Source: Manihot esculenta (lineage: Eukaryota; Streptophyta; Magnoliopsida; Malpighiales; Euphorbiaceae). Taken from it: a stretch of DNA of 64,000 bases. Under the pieces are notes generated by a model. The model was not told where the DNA came from and made no database searches. It saw only the letters and a list, made by a program, of their open reading frames with translations. The stretch lies in contig NC_035161.2 in NCBI RefSeq assembly GCF_001659605.2, positions 3,664,343-3,728,342 of the forward strand, given 5' to 3'. The translations under genes and the position numbers were made by a program. The number at the start of each line of letters is the position of its first letter. The stretch's first letter is position 1. Positions 10,901-22,317 of the stretch are shown here, one piece after another.

Positions 10901-12779
10901 AAACATGACCTTGGGATTTCACCATACAATCAACAGTTTGAAGCCTTGGACTATGATACTATTAGGATAATACGTTCTGAGAAACTACAAATAAATAATG
11001 CCTTCACAAGAAGCATGCAACTAACCTTTATCTCCTCAGCCATTAGTTTATTATTTGTATTCTGGATACCTCGTTTCACAGCAATCTTTGCAACAAGGCT
11101 TTTCTCCCAAAGCTGGAGTATTGCAGCTGCCAAACCTTGGTGGTTTCTGTTTCTCCCTATAAAACAAAATTAAGGACAAAATAATTCAATGAATTGACAA
11201 TGTAAAGAAAATATTTTATATAAGGTGAGCAATACCAAGGGCAAAATGACAAGGAAGCGTTTTAGCAAGTTTTCGCAAATTAGTCATCTCTGCATTCGTA
11301 AGCCTTGACCGCATTCCAGTAGGAAGAAGCCTAAAAGGTGTTTTATAACCAGGAACTTTTGGAGGAAGTAAGTCAGCATCCACTGGCAGTATTCCAGTGC
11401 CCCACCACTCTTCAAAACGAGGGCCTAGACCATCAAGCAGATGGTTGAATTCAGCTTCCTCTTCTGTCATGTTCTCAGCACGGTTTATCATTCCCATTGT
11501 TGGTTCCCTCTTTTCAGGAGTCGAAGCTGCAAGTGCAACATTGTCGCTTGTCACTGCTGCATTGTCAGCAGAAGAAACATCTGGAACAAAAAGAGCATCC
11601 CCTTCTCTATCAACAGTTCGAGATTTGGATGAAGGCCCTTCATAGTTACTTCCTCGGTACACAACCATAACACTTCCTGCCCTCCATATGACTAATCCCC
11701 CTGTCCGACGCTGACCATCATGCCAACAGTTAGTTACACTTCCAAAATTTTACCATTTATGCTCTATATTATTCCTAAATATGCACGATTTACATTGAGC
11801 AGGAAGAGCATCCAAAGTTCTTACACCAGACTACTAAGCAAGCACATAAAATAGCATCAACCATAAAATGAAAGGCAACCAATTTATAATGTGAGTGACA
11901 AATGACAATAAAACAAAGGAGCCTACCAACCTCAGTGATCTCATGGGCAGTCTTCATATCATGGGCGAGCACCTCATGAAATTTAAGCCTAACCAACTCC
12001 TGCTTCCTCCATTTATCATGAATCTTCTCCAATACATCCTTCGTGAGTCCGGCTTTCGGAATGCTAACTCTCTCTCTTACAAACATCCCCATCCTCCTCA
12101 GCCTTCTCAGCTCCTCATCTTCTATGGTCAATTCAGCTAATGTTGGAGCTTTGACAGTTCGTTTCCTTTCCCTCCCTCCCTCTCCCTCCTCTCTGCCCTT
12201 CCTCTCGCTTTCCTTTCTCTCCCACGGCAATACCATGTCATCGTCCTCTTCATCGTCCTGATTGCTAAAGATAGTGTCTGGCCGAACCCACTCTCGCTGC
12301 AATAGATCTGCCAATCTCTCCTCCCCGGTTACTGGCGCTAAATCGCCACCTCTGAATTCAATTTCCTCCGCTGCCTCTTCTTCTTCATCACCCTCATCGT
12401 CGGAAGTTAACCCCAAATTCCTCAATCGGAGCACGATTCTCTCTATCGCGTTTAGCCCTTTGTCTTTGTTCAAATACCGAGTTTTATCTTGAAAACTGGA
12501 TTGAGTAACCTTTCTAGGAGCCGGAGCAGAAGCGGTAGCCGGAGGAGGAGGGGGATTATCAGGGCCCCATTTGGAGAGCCAGGGGGCCTTGGGGGAGGGA
12601 ATATGATTCGTAGGTTTAGGGTTTTCGTTGGTTTGAAGTGAAGAGGAAAGACGGAAAGACTTTCTGAGGGATTGAAAGGGCGGCTTTAACGTAGAAGAGA
12701 AAAGGGAGTGGCAGGTGAGTGGGAATGGCAGTGAATTTCTCAGTGGCAATTCTGATAATTTTGCGGTTGCAATTGCCAT
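7706..12779 (-). CDS. CFM3: CFM3-like CRM-domain chloroplast group II intron splicing factor
   Basis: Nine minus-strand exons join in phase with GT-AG borders: 12779-11931, 11710-11236, 11156-11026, 10743-10399, 9357-9201, 9124-8832, 8653-8594, 8271-8188 and 7909-7706 (stop 7708-7706). The product has 865 residues, close to the ~880 I recall for Arabidopsis CFM3A. The N-terminus is Ser/Pro/Leu-rich and poor in acidic residues, as expected of a plastid transit peptide. Three CRM RNA-binding domains follow at about residues 217-305, 420-508 and 631-723, each ending in a 'YRG' strand ([22 protein letters not shown]). A helical, charged segment (about 735-770) precedes an Asp/Glu tail. Known CFM3 proteins act with CAF proteins in splicing of plastid group II introns; that role here is inferred from family. 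CFM3A versus CFM3B cannot be separated. Confidence 0.92.
8036..8132. repeat. Near-perfect intronic hairpin (32-bp arms, 33-nt loop)
   Basis: Arms 8036-8067 and 8101-8132 are inverted repeats that match at 30 of 32 positions around a 33-nt loop. It lies in intron 8 of the CFM3-like gene. It could be a miniature inverted-repeat element or a fold-back RNA precursor; no clear target duplication was found. Confidence 0.85.
9740..10156. mobile_element. TIR MITE (Mutator-like) in CFM3 intron 4
   Basis: The 417-bp element begins GTAATTTACAGTATAGTCCT and ends with the inverted counterpart AGGACTAGGTTATAAATTAC, giving imperfect TIRs of about 45 bp. Flanks are A-rich (nine A on the left, CAAAAAAAG on the right), compatible with a decayed 9-bp duplication. 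The interior repeats 'GGACTAAATTGTTA' variants several times. There is no coding capacity. It accounts for about 40% of the ~1-kb intron 4. The ends resemble those of the 54923-57711 element. Confidence 0.75.
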
Positions 12780-13766
12780 TTGACAATTAGCAGATTCAGT
12801 TCAATTGGGAGGATCTGTTTTCATCTGTTAGTTTTGTTTGGATGGCGAGAAAATTTGAGGGTGACTGGAAATGGAAGATAAGATTTTCATTTTGGGAAAT
12901 GCCAGAAAATGGGATATTTTCTGCTGTAAAGGCTGACCTGGAATGGAACTGCTGACATGGCAAATTTTAATTATCAATGTTTTAGGTTATTTATTTTATT
13001 AGTTGTATCAAATGTTTTAATTTAACTAATTTATTATAAATATTAAGAAAATAAAACTGGCAGGCTAAATTTGTGATCTAACTATATAATAGCAATTAAA
13101 AATATTAAATTTTATTTTTTATATACTTTTACCTTGGATTATTTTTAAAAGGGCAATAAGTTGAAATATATCTAAATATTTTAATAATAGTTAAGAAAAA
13201 ACAAATTTAAATAAAAAGGTGAAATTTGATATATTTGATTCTAATTTAACTTTTATAGCAAAAAAATAACTATAATAAATTTTACTTAAAATAATATTTT
13301 TTGAAATAGATTAAAAAATACTTTTGGTTCAACTTTTATATATAAAATCCAAATTATTTATAATCTCTACATTCTGTTTAAATCAATTTAATTGAAAAAA
13401 TAAAATTGAGATCTCTCGAATTTATTCAGATACATTCACTATCAGACTATGAATATTTAAAAATTTTAAATATTAAATGAATAAAAATTTTAAATATTAA
13501 ATGAATAGTATATGATTAGATAAATAAAAGTAGTGGAGTAAATATTTTTTATGTAAGTATTTATTATTACTTTATGTTGTTAATATTATCAAGAAATTAA
13601 AATAAATGCATAATAATAATTTATAGAATTTAATATAAAAATACAAGTGCTAATTAATAAAATAATTATTGAATAAAAAGTTAATAATTGAATGACAAAT
13701 GATGATAAAATGAAAAATTGTGGAAAAAAAAATTTTTCATAGTTGCAAACTCTTTTAACTTTTAAA
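12780..13766. other. Promoter side of CFM3 and AT-rich spacer
   Basis: The first ~180 bp upstream of the CFM3 start codon are of mixed composition and presumably include its 5' UTR and core promoter, but no clear TATA box is seen. From about 12960 the sequence is very AT-rich. A short copy of the tRNA-like repeat discussed in the findings lies at about 13395-13450 in minus orientation. No gene is seen. Confidence 0.5.
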
Positions 13767-14210
13767 TAGGATACTACAGTATTTAATTTAAATTGAAAAA
13801 ATTAATTAAATTGAATTAATTTAAAATTTTAATTTGATTTTTTTAATAATTTTAATTCAATTTGATTAATTTTAAAAATTTTGTTTATTTCAATTCATTT
13901 CAATTTTAATCAAAAAAAATTTAATCAGAAAAAATTGAAAAAATTAAATCGAACCGATTAGTGATAATAATATATTATTTTCAATAATATAGAATGTTTA
14001 GATTATATTAAAATTAAAATATTAAAAATAAAGTGTAAAAAATAAAAAAATTATTAAAAATCTAAACCAATCAAATTAAATCGAACTGAATTAAACTGAT
14101 TTGATTTGATTTTTAATCAAAATCAATTTGATTTGATTTTTATAAATATTAAAATTTTAATTTTTAATTTAATTTAATTTTAAATCGAACTGACCGAATG
14201 TTGATCCTGC
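13767..14210. mobile_element. hAT-like MITE of the CGGTTCGG family, heavily C-to-T decayed copy
   Basis: Collinear with the better-kept copies at 24302-24767 and 27707-28178, including the central GATTAGTGATAATAATAT segment. Most CG-bearing motifs (TTCGGTTCGG) have turned into TTTGATTT-like text. The flanks carry an approximate 8-bp duplication (CTTTTAAA at 13759-13766, TTTTTAAA at 14211-14218). There is no coding capacity. Confidence 0.75.
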
Positions 14211-14334
14211 TTTTTAAATACGCAACCCTTTGTCTGAAATGTTAGTCTCGTATTGTGATATATCAGAATTGTGGTTTTCTCTAGCTATTCTCTCATCCTT
14301 GGTAATTCCTTTTCTTACTTCATGTTGACAGCTA

Positions 14335-14725
14335 AGGAACATATGGGGAATCAATGATCCACTTCTCACCCTTGAAAAAGATAAATGTTTGGTGGGAAAA
14401 TTAATGACTGAGAAGTATTTTAGTGCGGTTACTGTCAAGGCGATCTTTTCCAAGGTTTGGCCTATCAAAATGGGTTTCTCAATTCTCAGTTGTAGCCAGA
14501 AGACAACGTTTTCCTATTCCATTTCGAAGATGAAGCTGATGCCCCAACAGGTTATGTCATTTCGACCTTGGCTCATTCGAAATAATCTTATGGTGATCAA
14601 AGAATGGCCTCATAGTGTCACCATTGAAGAAATTCAATTTACGGATTCCCCTTCTGGGTGCAAGTGTCTAGCCTCTCACCCAATAGAATCACAACACAAA
14701 ACAGTCAAAACATTGGGAATTTTGT
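14335..14725 (+). pseudogene. L1 LINE ORF1 fragment (DUF4283-like)
   Basis: The translation includes LVGKLMTEKYFSAVTVKAIF and, after a frameshift near 14500, FLFHFEDEADA. It then shifts back to QQVMSFRPWLIRNNLMVIKEW followed by a VTIEEIQF-like stretch. This is the order seen in the DUF4283 domain at the N-terminus of plant L1 ORF1 proteins. Two frame changes make it a relic, and nothing of the zinc knuckle or ORF2 remains next to it. Confidence 0.7.
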
Positions 14726-14859
14726 AATCTAATTTCAAACCAAATTACATATTATATTATTTTATAATTTTAATATTTAATAGACTGCACTCACACACTT
14801 AATTTAGTGGTAAGTGCATCTGAATAAATTTGAAAAGTTTCAAGTTTTACTCCTATAAT

Positions 14860-15310
14860 TAGGGGTGAGCATTCGGTCGGTTCGATTTAAAATCGAACCG
14901 AATAAATCAAAAACCGAAATTTTAGTGTTTATGAAAATCAAACCGAACTGATTTTGGTCAGAAACCAAATAGAACCGAACCGGTCTGATTCGGTTCGATT
15001 TGATCGATTTCAATTTTTAATAATTTTTTTTATTTTTTACACTTTATTTTTAATATTTTAAAATTTAATTAAAATATTTTAATTTTAATATGATTTAATT
15101 TCTCTATATATTAAAAAAATATATTATTATCACTAATTGGTTCGGTTCGATTTTTTCGATTTTTTCTGATTAAAACCGAACCGAACTGAAATAACCAAAA
15201 TTTTTGAAATTAAAAATCGAACCGAATCGAAATGTATAAAAAACCGAACTAAAATTTCAAATCGATTCGATTCAGTCAATTTTTTCAGTATGAACTGAAT
15301 ACTGGCACTT
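14860..15310. mobile_element. hAT-like MITE of the CGGTTCGG family, inverted copy
   Basis: Begins TAGGGGTGAGCATTCGGTCG. It is collinear with the reverse complement of the copies at 24302 and 27707. The far end is degraded but aligns to the family's other terminus. The flanking 8-bp duplication is CCTATAAT (14852-14859) versus CATATAAT (15311-15318), one mismatch. Subterminal regions are packed with TTCGGTTCG motifs in both orientations, so each end can fold on itself. There is no coding capacity. Confidence 0.85.
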
Positions 15311-16469
15311 CATATAATATAGAAAAAATGTATTTTTTCATCTAAATTTATTTTTGAATTATCATTAAAAAGTTAAATAAACTTATTATTTGTGAGAATT
15401 TAAATAGATAAATTGCATTTTTTTCAATTAATTCAGTGTTATTTTAATTTATTTAATATTTTAATATTTTAATAATAATTTAAAACAAAGTTATAAAAAA
15501 ATAATTTTAACATTTGTAGCTACTACCTAAAAAAAATAATATATTATTTATTTTTATTAATACATTTATATTTTACAGAATATTTTATAGTTCTTTATTC
15601 TTTATCAGTGTTTTCAACGCGAATAAATTTATCAGAAACTAAAAAATTGTCTAAGGGATATTTTAGAAACTTCAATTGAAATTTGTATTATTCTACAACA
15701 CATAAATTCCTATGTCTCTCATATCCAAAAAATATTATGTTAAAAATAAAAATAAAAATAAATGGAGAAAAATATAAAAATAAGTCAATGCCTAGGGAAT
15801 TACTATATTCATTTTTACCCTTTCTCAATAAATTTAGATATAAAAATATTAAATAACTTCATTATTTTTAATTATAAGTGTATATATTTATAGTATATTT
15901 TATTATTTGCTACATATTATCCTATAATTAAAATTATATAATAAAATAATAATCAAAATGTAAATTAATTGGTATACGTATACTATTAATTTCACGCTTA
16001 ATCATATGTATATAATATATAATATAATTTATGTTAATAATTAATTTTTAAATTTAAAATAACTCAAAAATTAGTTTGATGTCGGTAATGTAATTTATTT
16101 TAAAATCTGTGATTTAATTTTATTTCATAATAATAATTTATGATATGATTTTCATATTAGTTATATTAGTTTAAAATTTAAAAATTATCATTATTTATAA
16201 ATAACACGATATATAAAATATTATTTTGATATAAAAATTGAATAACATATCTTGAAATAAACTATAAATACTGAAATGAAAAACTATAAAATTACATGAT
16301 TTTTTATATTTTTTTAATTAATAAATAATTTTTTTATATTTTTTCTAATTAGTAAATAAATTCTCCAAATATAAGGCGTAAATTTAGACCATGGATTAAA
16401 TGTTTAAATTCATGTTCATTAATATGTGATTAAATTCTGAAATAAATATGGTGGAGATTTTATAGGTAG
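15311..16469. other. AT-rich spacer
   Basis: No gene, RNA gene or clear element can be recognised; the sequence is mostly A/T with short poly-A and poly-T runs. Confidence 0.6.
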
Positions 16470-16900
16470 TGATGACCGCTGGGCTTTATCACCCCGTATA
16501 AGGCCTAACCCTTGATGGCGACCCTGATCCAAAGGTCATAGGACCTCTTCAACGAGCCGGCCTGGACCACCCAGTTTTGAGGTCGGGCCTCCCGTGGGTC
16601 TCAGTCCTTTCACACCTGGCTCATCTCTGAAGCCTAATGCGATAAGGGGCAGCCGGCTCATACGTCAGGCAGACCTATTACACACGCGCTAGGGGGAAAT
16701 TAAATGCCATTTAGCATGGAGCAGACGTCTAATATTTCAGTACGTACGTATCCGCATAATAGAAATAGATAGCCTAATAGTGGCAGGACCGTTAGACCCC
16801 GCTAGTTAACAAAGAAAAAAAATAAAAGGAGAGGAGCTCCCTCCTCTCAAACTAAACTTACTAAATCATTGTAAAATTATATTTTCTGGATCTCAGATCA
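16470..16900 (+). mobile_element. GC-rich solo-LTR-like island, copy 1
   Basis: A sharp compositional island in AT-rich DNA. It starts TGATGACCGCTGGG and ends GGATCTCAGATCA. A TAAAAGGAGAG stretch near 16825 could be a TATA region, and TTGTAAAATTATATTTTCTGG near the end could serve polyadenylation. The same start and end motifs bound the island at 49686-50089, so these are likely two LTRs of one retrotransposon family without internal regions. No clean target duplication was found. Confidence 0.55.
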
Positions 16901-17348
16901 TAGATAGTTTGTTTGATTCATAAGATATGATGCATGGATAGTTTATGTTTATATTAATTAAAAGTATACCCTTAATAAATTTAAAAATTTATTATAATTA
17001 TACTAAACTACTTCTAATTTTATTAAAATTAAATTTTAATAAAAATATAATCATAATTTATCAAATTTGTACTCATTAAAATTTTATTTTCTTGGAAAAA
17101 AAATCAATTCTTATTCTTTTTTAATTTAGAAATTGAAATAACAATTTATTAAAAATATGGAGAAAAAAAAAAGAATTTTAAGAGTGAGATCATCCTACGG
17201 TACTCTCTTAAATCTGTTATTGCTCACAATCCCGCTGACCTTACTACATGACTCAGTCACATCATTTCATTTGTTCCGTAAATGTTGTTTTTTTTTTTTG
17301 TCTTAATCATTGAGGATCATGATTTATTATATTTATTGAGATTAAAAA

Positions 17349-18336
17349 GTATATTATTAATTAGTTCAATTAATTCAAAAAAATTTAATATTTATGTGTA
17401 TTTATATTTTAATTCAATTTTTTTTATTTTAATTTAAATGGTTTAGTTTTTACATTATTGTATAATTTTCATTAGTCTGTAAATTTTTAAATTTAATAGT
17501 TTATATAGTAATTTGATTATATAGGTGCATGTTATTATTATTTTTTAATTGATTAATTGATTAAAAAAGCCCAATATTTATGTTATTTTATATTTTAATA
17601 TAAATATTTAAATTTTAAATAAATTGATCCAATATTTATTTAAATATAATTTTAATTAATTTTTAAAATTAAAATTAAAAATAAATAATTTAATTATTAA
17701 ATATATCTTTCACATTTTTAACGATAATAAATTTTATTTTATAATAATTATTATGAATACTTTATAATAGATATACTATTTAATAAAAAATAATTAAAAA
17801 TAATATATTTATTATAAAATATTTATTATTATTAATAAAAATAAAATTTATTTTCTGTTAAAATTGTCGATCGCATATTTAATAATTAGAATATTATTAT
17901 TTTTAAAATTAAATATATCATTTAATTGCAATTTAATATGAGTTAATATTATTTATATATATATAATTAGTTTATATTAAAAAAATAATAAAATATTACA
18001 ATTTACATTCTATTTGAATTCTTACATTTTAATTTTTAAAAATTAACTAAAATTACATCAAAATATAAATATTGGGCCAATTCATTTAAAATTAAAGAAT
18101 TAAAACGTAAAATAACGTTGAACATTTTTCAGTTATTTGATATAATACATATGGCATGTCATCTAAATTATCAAATTATCATATAAAATCATCAAATTTA
18201 GAAATTTATAGATGGACTAAAATTGCATCAAAATATAAACTTAGGCCAATTAAATCAAAATTAAAAGAATTAAATTAAAATATAAATACGTCCGAACGAT
18301 TAAACATTTTTGAAATAATTGTCCAATTAATTATAC
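17349..18336. repeat. ~1-kb long-inverted-repeat (foldback) element, copy 1
   Basis: The whole segment folds on itself. The left part (GTATTTATATTTTAATTCAA and onward) is the imperfect inverse of the right part up to 18336. An inner pair of arms (around 17565-17690 versus 17990-18120) and a palindromic centre (around 17720-17870) continue the symmetry. A second collinear copy lies at 20083-21095. No protein is encoded. Arms are diverged, so it is old. Confidence 0.65.
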
Positions 18337-18699
18337 TATTTTTCTATTTTTAAATTTTTTAAGAACATAATAATATGTGCTTTTATATATTAAAAATAAA
18401 TAAGTATAAAAAATGTATAGCAAAATCTACATAATATCATATCTAAGATTAGATTTAAATATTAAATTTATGATAAAACAATCTCACAAATAAAATGTGC
18501 AATAATAATAAAATCTTATGAGTTGAGATAAATATATTTATGATTTCAAAATATTTAAAAGATAAAATTTTGGTAGGCTAAAATCTTATTAATCTCATAA
18601 CGCCCCACAAATCATTGTTAAACTAATAAGCTATGTGCATGCCTAATATCTCATAAAAGACAATTTATACGCCATCCATAATAAATGTGAATATCGTTA

Positions 18700-19530
18700 A
18701 AACTGACATGTGTCTTGTTGGGATTGACTTATTCTCTCTGTTAAGGTCATAGAATTTTTAGGATTAAGACTGTAATTTTTTAATATTGAAATTTTCAAAA
18801 GCAATATTATTAGTATAAATTAGTAGGAAGTTGGATGCGACAATTTGCTATAATTTATTTTCGTGTATTTATTTTGAGGGAGCGTCATATAATACATGTT
18901 TGTCTCCTCCGGCCATAAGTTTATTTATTTTTAAAATTCTCAGTTGGCTATAGATATGAAAATTATTAAAACTTTTAACTCATTCTCACATTTAATGCAA
19001 TATATCTCACATCATAAAAAAAACAAGGATAAACAATGCTAGTAGAATTAACATATGACTAATTGGCAAGTGACTTGCTGGAATTGGCTCATTTCCTCAA
19101 TCAAGATCATAAAGTTTTCAAGGATAAAAACTATAATTTTTCAACATTAAAATTTTTAAAAAGTAATATTATTAGTATAAATTAGTAGAAAGTTAAGAAT
19201 CGAGACAATTTAATGAAATTTTTTCTCATTCTTTAATTTTTAAATGTGTCATATGAGACATGTCGATATCTCTTATTACCATAAGTTTATTTATTCCTAA
19301 AATTCTTTAGAGAGAGTGAAAGTCTATTTATTTATAAAACTCATCAAGAGAATGATTAATTGGCCACCAATAAAAATTAAGTCTAAGCACTAAAACTTTT
19401 ACCTCATCCTCGTATTTAATGCAATCTATCTCGCACCATAAGAAAGAGAAGGATAAATAGTTAATTAACCGGTGATTAACTGACAAGTGATTTGCTGAAA
19501 TTAGCTCCTTCCCTCTCTCGAGGTCATACT
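18700..19530. repeat. Tandem repeat of ~360-415-bp units, two full plus one partial
   Basis: Units begin near 18706, 19060 and 19476 with variants of 'GACAAGTGACTTGCTGGAATT' and carry the same order of motifs: GGTCATAGA, TTAGTATAAATTAGTAGGAA, ATAAGTTTATTTATT and TTTAATGCAATATATCTC. The third unit stops after about 50 bp. Copies are diverged. No coding capacity is seen, and the origin is unknown. Confidence 0.65.
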
Positions 19531-20082
19531 GATATCATTGCTGGAATAAGCTATGCGCAGTATTCTTAATATTATTATAAATTAAATAAATATAAGCACG
19601 TATAAGAGTGATAGTACATAATAATTTATTGCAATAAAATTTTTGAAAAAACATATGAGATCGAATCAAGTAAAACTTATTTTTATATAAAATGAGATAA
19701 ATATGTATATGATACTTAAAAATATTAAATTTTATATAAATATCTTAAATATTAATATCAATATTAAATTAAATTATTTTTAATGAAATGTTGGTAAGTT
19801 ATTGCTAAAATAGTCCACCACTTGGGATTAAATAAAAAATTAAATATTATTAATGTGAGAAAAAGTTAACAGGAGTAAAACAACAGAGATGATATTCAAA
19901 ATCAGTAGGCTCACCGTGCACACCCTTTTGTTTTTTTATTTATTATTAAATATTTAAAATTTATTAATTTAATTAATTCAAATTCCTACATAATATATAT
20001 CAATGGAACAAATAATTTTCTCCCTTTTAAAAGTGCTCCATACATATCCAAATTTTGAATTTAAAATCTTTATTTTTTTTTC
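19531..20082. other. AT-rich spacer
   Basis: No gene or clear element is seen between the tandem repeat and the second foldback copy. Confidence 0.5.
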
Positions 20083-21095
20083 TTAAAACAAGTTGATTGA
20101 TCTAAAAAATTCAATCTTTATCTGTATTTATATTTTAATTCAATTTTTTAAAATTTAATTTAATTGACTCAATTTTTATATTTTTATATAATTTTACTAA
20201 TATATAAATTTTTAAATTTAACTGTGTAAGTCATGTACATTATTATTAATTTTTAATTATTTAATTAACTCAAAAAATCTTAAATTTTTCGTGCCATTTT
20301 ATATTTTAATCTAAATATTTAAATTTTGAATAAATTAAACCTAAATTTATATTTAAATAAAATTTTTTTGCTAATTTTCGATATCAAAATTAACTCTAAG
20401 TAATTTAATTATTAAATATATAATTTACCTCTTTCAACAATGATTAATTTTATTCTACAGCAATAATTATCAATATTTTATAACAGACATATTATTTAAT
20501 TCAATATTATAGTATATACAAAATAATTAAAAATAATATATTTATTATAAAATATTCATAATTATTAATATAAAATAAAATTTATTTATGATTGAAACAT
20601 CGATTACATATTTAACACTTAAATTACTATTATTTTTAAAATTAAATATATCATTTAATTATGGTTAATTATCAGTTAATTTTATTTATATATATATGAA
20701 TTAATTTATACTTAAAACTAATAAAATATTACATTTACTATTAAATTCAAACTCTTATATTTTAATTTTTAAAATTTGATTAAAATAACACCCAAATATA
20801 AATTTTGAACTGATTTATTTAAAATTTTAAACGTTTAAATTAAAATATAAAATAATAGAAGCGTTTGATTTTTTTTCAGTTATTTATTATTAATTTATAT
20901 ATAAATAATAATAATAATATATTTGATATATTAATTAAGCTATTAAATTATTATATAAATTATTAAATTTAAAAATTTATAAATCAATTAAAATTATATT
21001 AAAATATAAAAATTAAATCAACTAAATTAAAATTAAAAAAATTAAATTAAAATATAAATAAGTAGAACCTTTTTAAATCAACGTGCCTAAAAAAA
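20083..21095. repeat. ~1-kb long-inverted-repeat (foldback) element, copy 2
   Basis: Collinear with 17349-18336 over its whole length: CTGTATTTATATTTTAATTC start, TTTAATTATTAAATATATAA middle, and AAATTAAAATATAAATAAG end. It shares the same inverted symmetry. The two copies lie in the same orientation about 2.7 kb apart. Confidence 0.6.
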
Positions 21096-21345
21096 TAGTA
21101 ATATTAGAATTATCGATACAAGCTATTTGCTAGAGAGTATAAGTAAAATGTAAAATTTTCTATAGAGTATAAGTCAATATTTTAATTATCGATACGAAGT
21201 TATTTGCTAAATTTAGTAATATTAGAATTATTTATAAAATTATATTTGATTATTAATAAATTTAAATTTTTTTAAATTTATTTTGGCTACAAATAATTAA
21301 GTATTATTAGAAATTGCCATAAAATAATAACAACATGTGAATCAA

Positions 21346-21869
21346 ACACGTGTCCATAATTAATCAAAAAAATATTATCATTTAATATGAAAGGAGCATA
21401 CTAAATACGTTAAATAATAAATTAAATAAAAAATATTAAATATTTTTCAGACCATGTAGATAAAAATAATAATAATAATATACATTTTATATTTATAAAT
21501 AAATTTATAAAATCTATTGATAATTTAGGTAAAAGAAACCAGTAAATTATCGTTATTATCCTAACAACCTAACAAAAAAAAAATTCACTTGAAAGATTTG
21601 CTAAAATATTACAAAATCTATCTCACAATAATTTATAATTAACTTCAAAATCAAATCTATATTTAATTAACATAATCTAATTGCAAAAACATGGATATAT
21701 TATTAATATTTATTATTAAAAAAAAAAAAGTATGAACGTGATAGGCACGTGGATCGAGCGAGTACGAGAAAGGAGAAATCTTTGCTTCCTAGAAACCAAC
21801 CTTTATTTTCCCGCCAAATTCGGCGCCACTGCCCAACAGATCGATATGAGAGGCACAAGTAGACACGTG
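21346..21869. promoter_or_regulatory. Three CACGTG G-boxes upstream of the VQ gene
   Basis: Perfect palindromic G-boxes lie at 21347-21352, 21746-21751 and 21864-21869, i.e. about 970, 570 and 450 bp before the VQ start codon. The two nearer ones sit in a short GC-richer stretch. In plants CACGTG is bound by bHLH and bZIP factors; use by this gene is inference. Confidence 0.5.
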
Positions 21870-22157
21870 GAGAAAAAGCTCCAACTGTTTTTCCTATAAC
21901 CACTCGAATTTAGGCACATCAGCAACCTAACGGCCAAAGCTGATCTGGCACTGGCTAAAAACTAAAAAAACTAAATAAATATATAAAAAACTTAGCGTAT
22001 GAAATTTATGAAAAGACCAAAATGTCCCTTATCAACCCAATAAGAAAGTAGTAGCTTAAAAAAGGGTAGCAAAGTGCTTGTGTGGACAATGAGTTGCCAA
22101 TTTTCCTATATAGTATGCGCACACATCAATACCACAAATTCAGGTACAAAATTTCCC

Positions 22158-22166
22158 TATATAAAA
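22158..22166 (+). promoter_or_regulatory. TATA box of the VQ gene
   Basis: TATATAAAA lies 152 bp upstream of the start codon at 22318. The presumed leader after it is strongly purine-rich (about 22241-22317). Confidence 0.6.
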
Positions 22167-22317
22167 CCAACCCTATGCCTAATTTTAATGCTATTTACAC
22201 CCTTTTGCCTTAGAATTTAGTGGATTCAAACCAAACCCACAAAGGAAAAGGAAAGGAAAAAAAAAGAAAATCAAGAAAATCAAGAAAGAATCAAGAGAAA
22301 TTGTTTTTTTAAAAAAA

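Noticed and set aside
21703..21903. 66-residue minus-strand frame upstream of the VQ gene
   Set aside because: Lies in the VQ promoter region with G-boxes; no homology visible.
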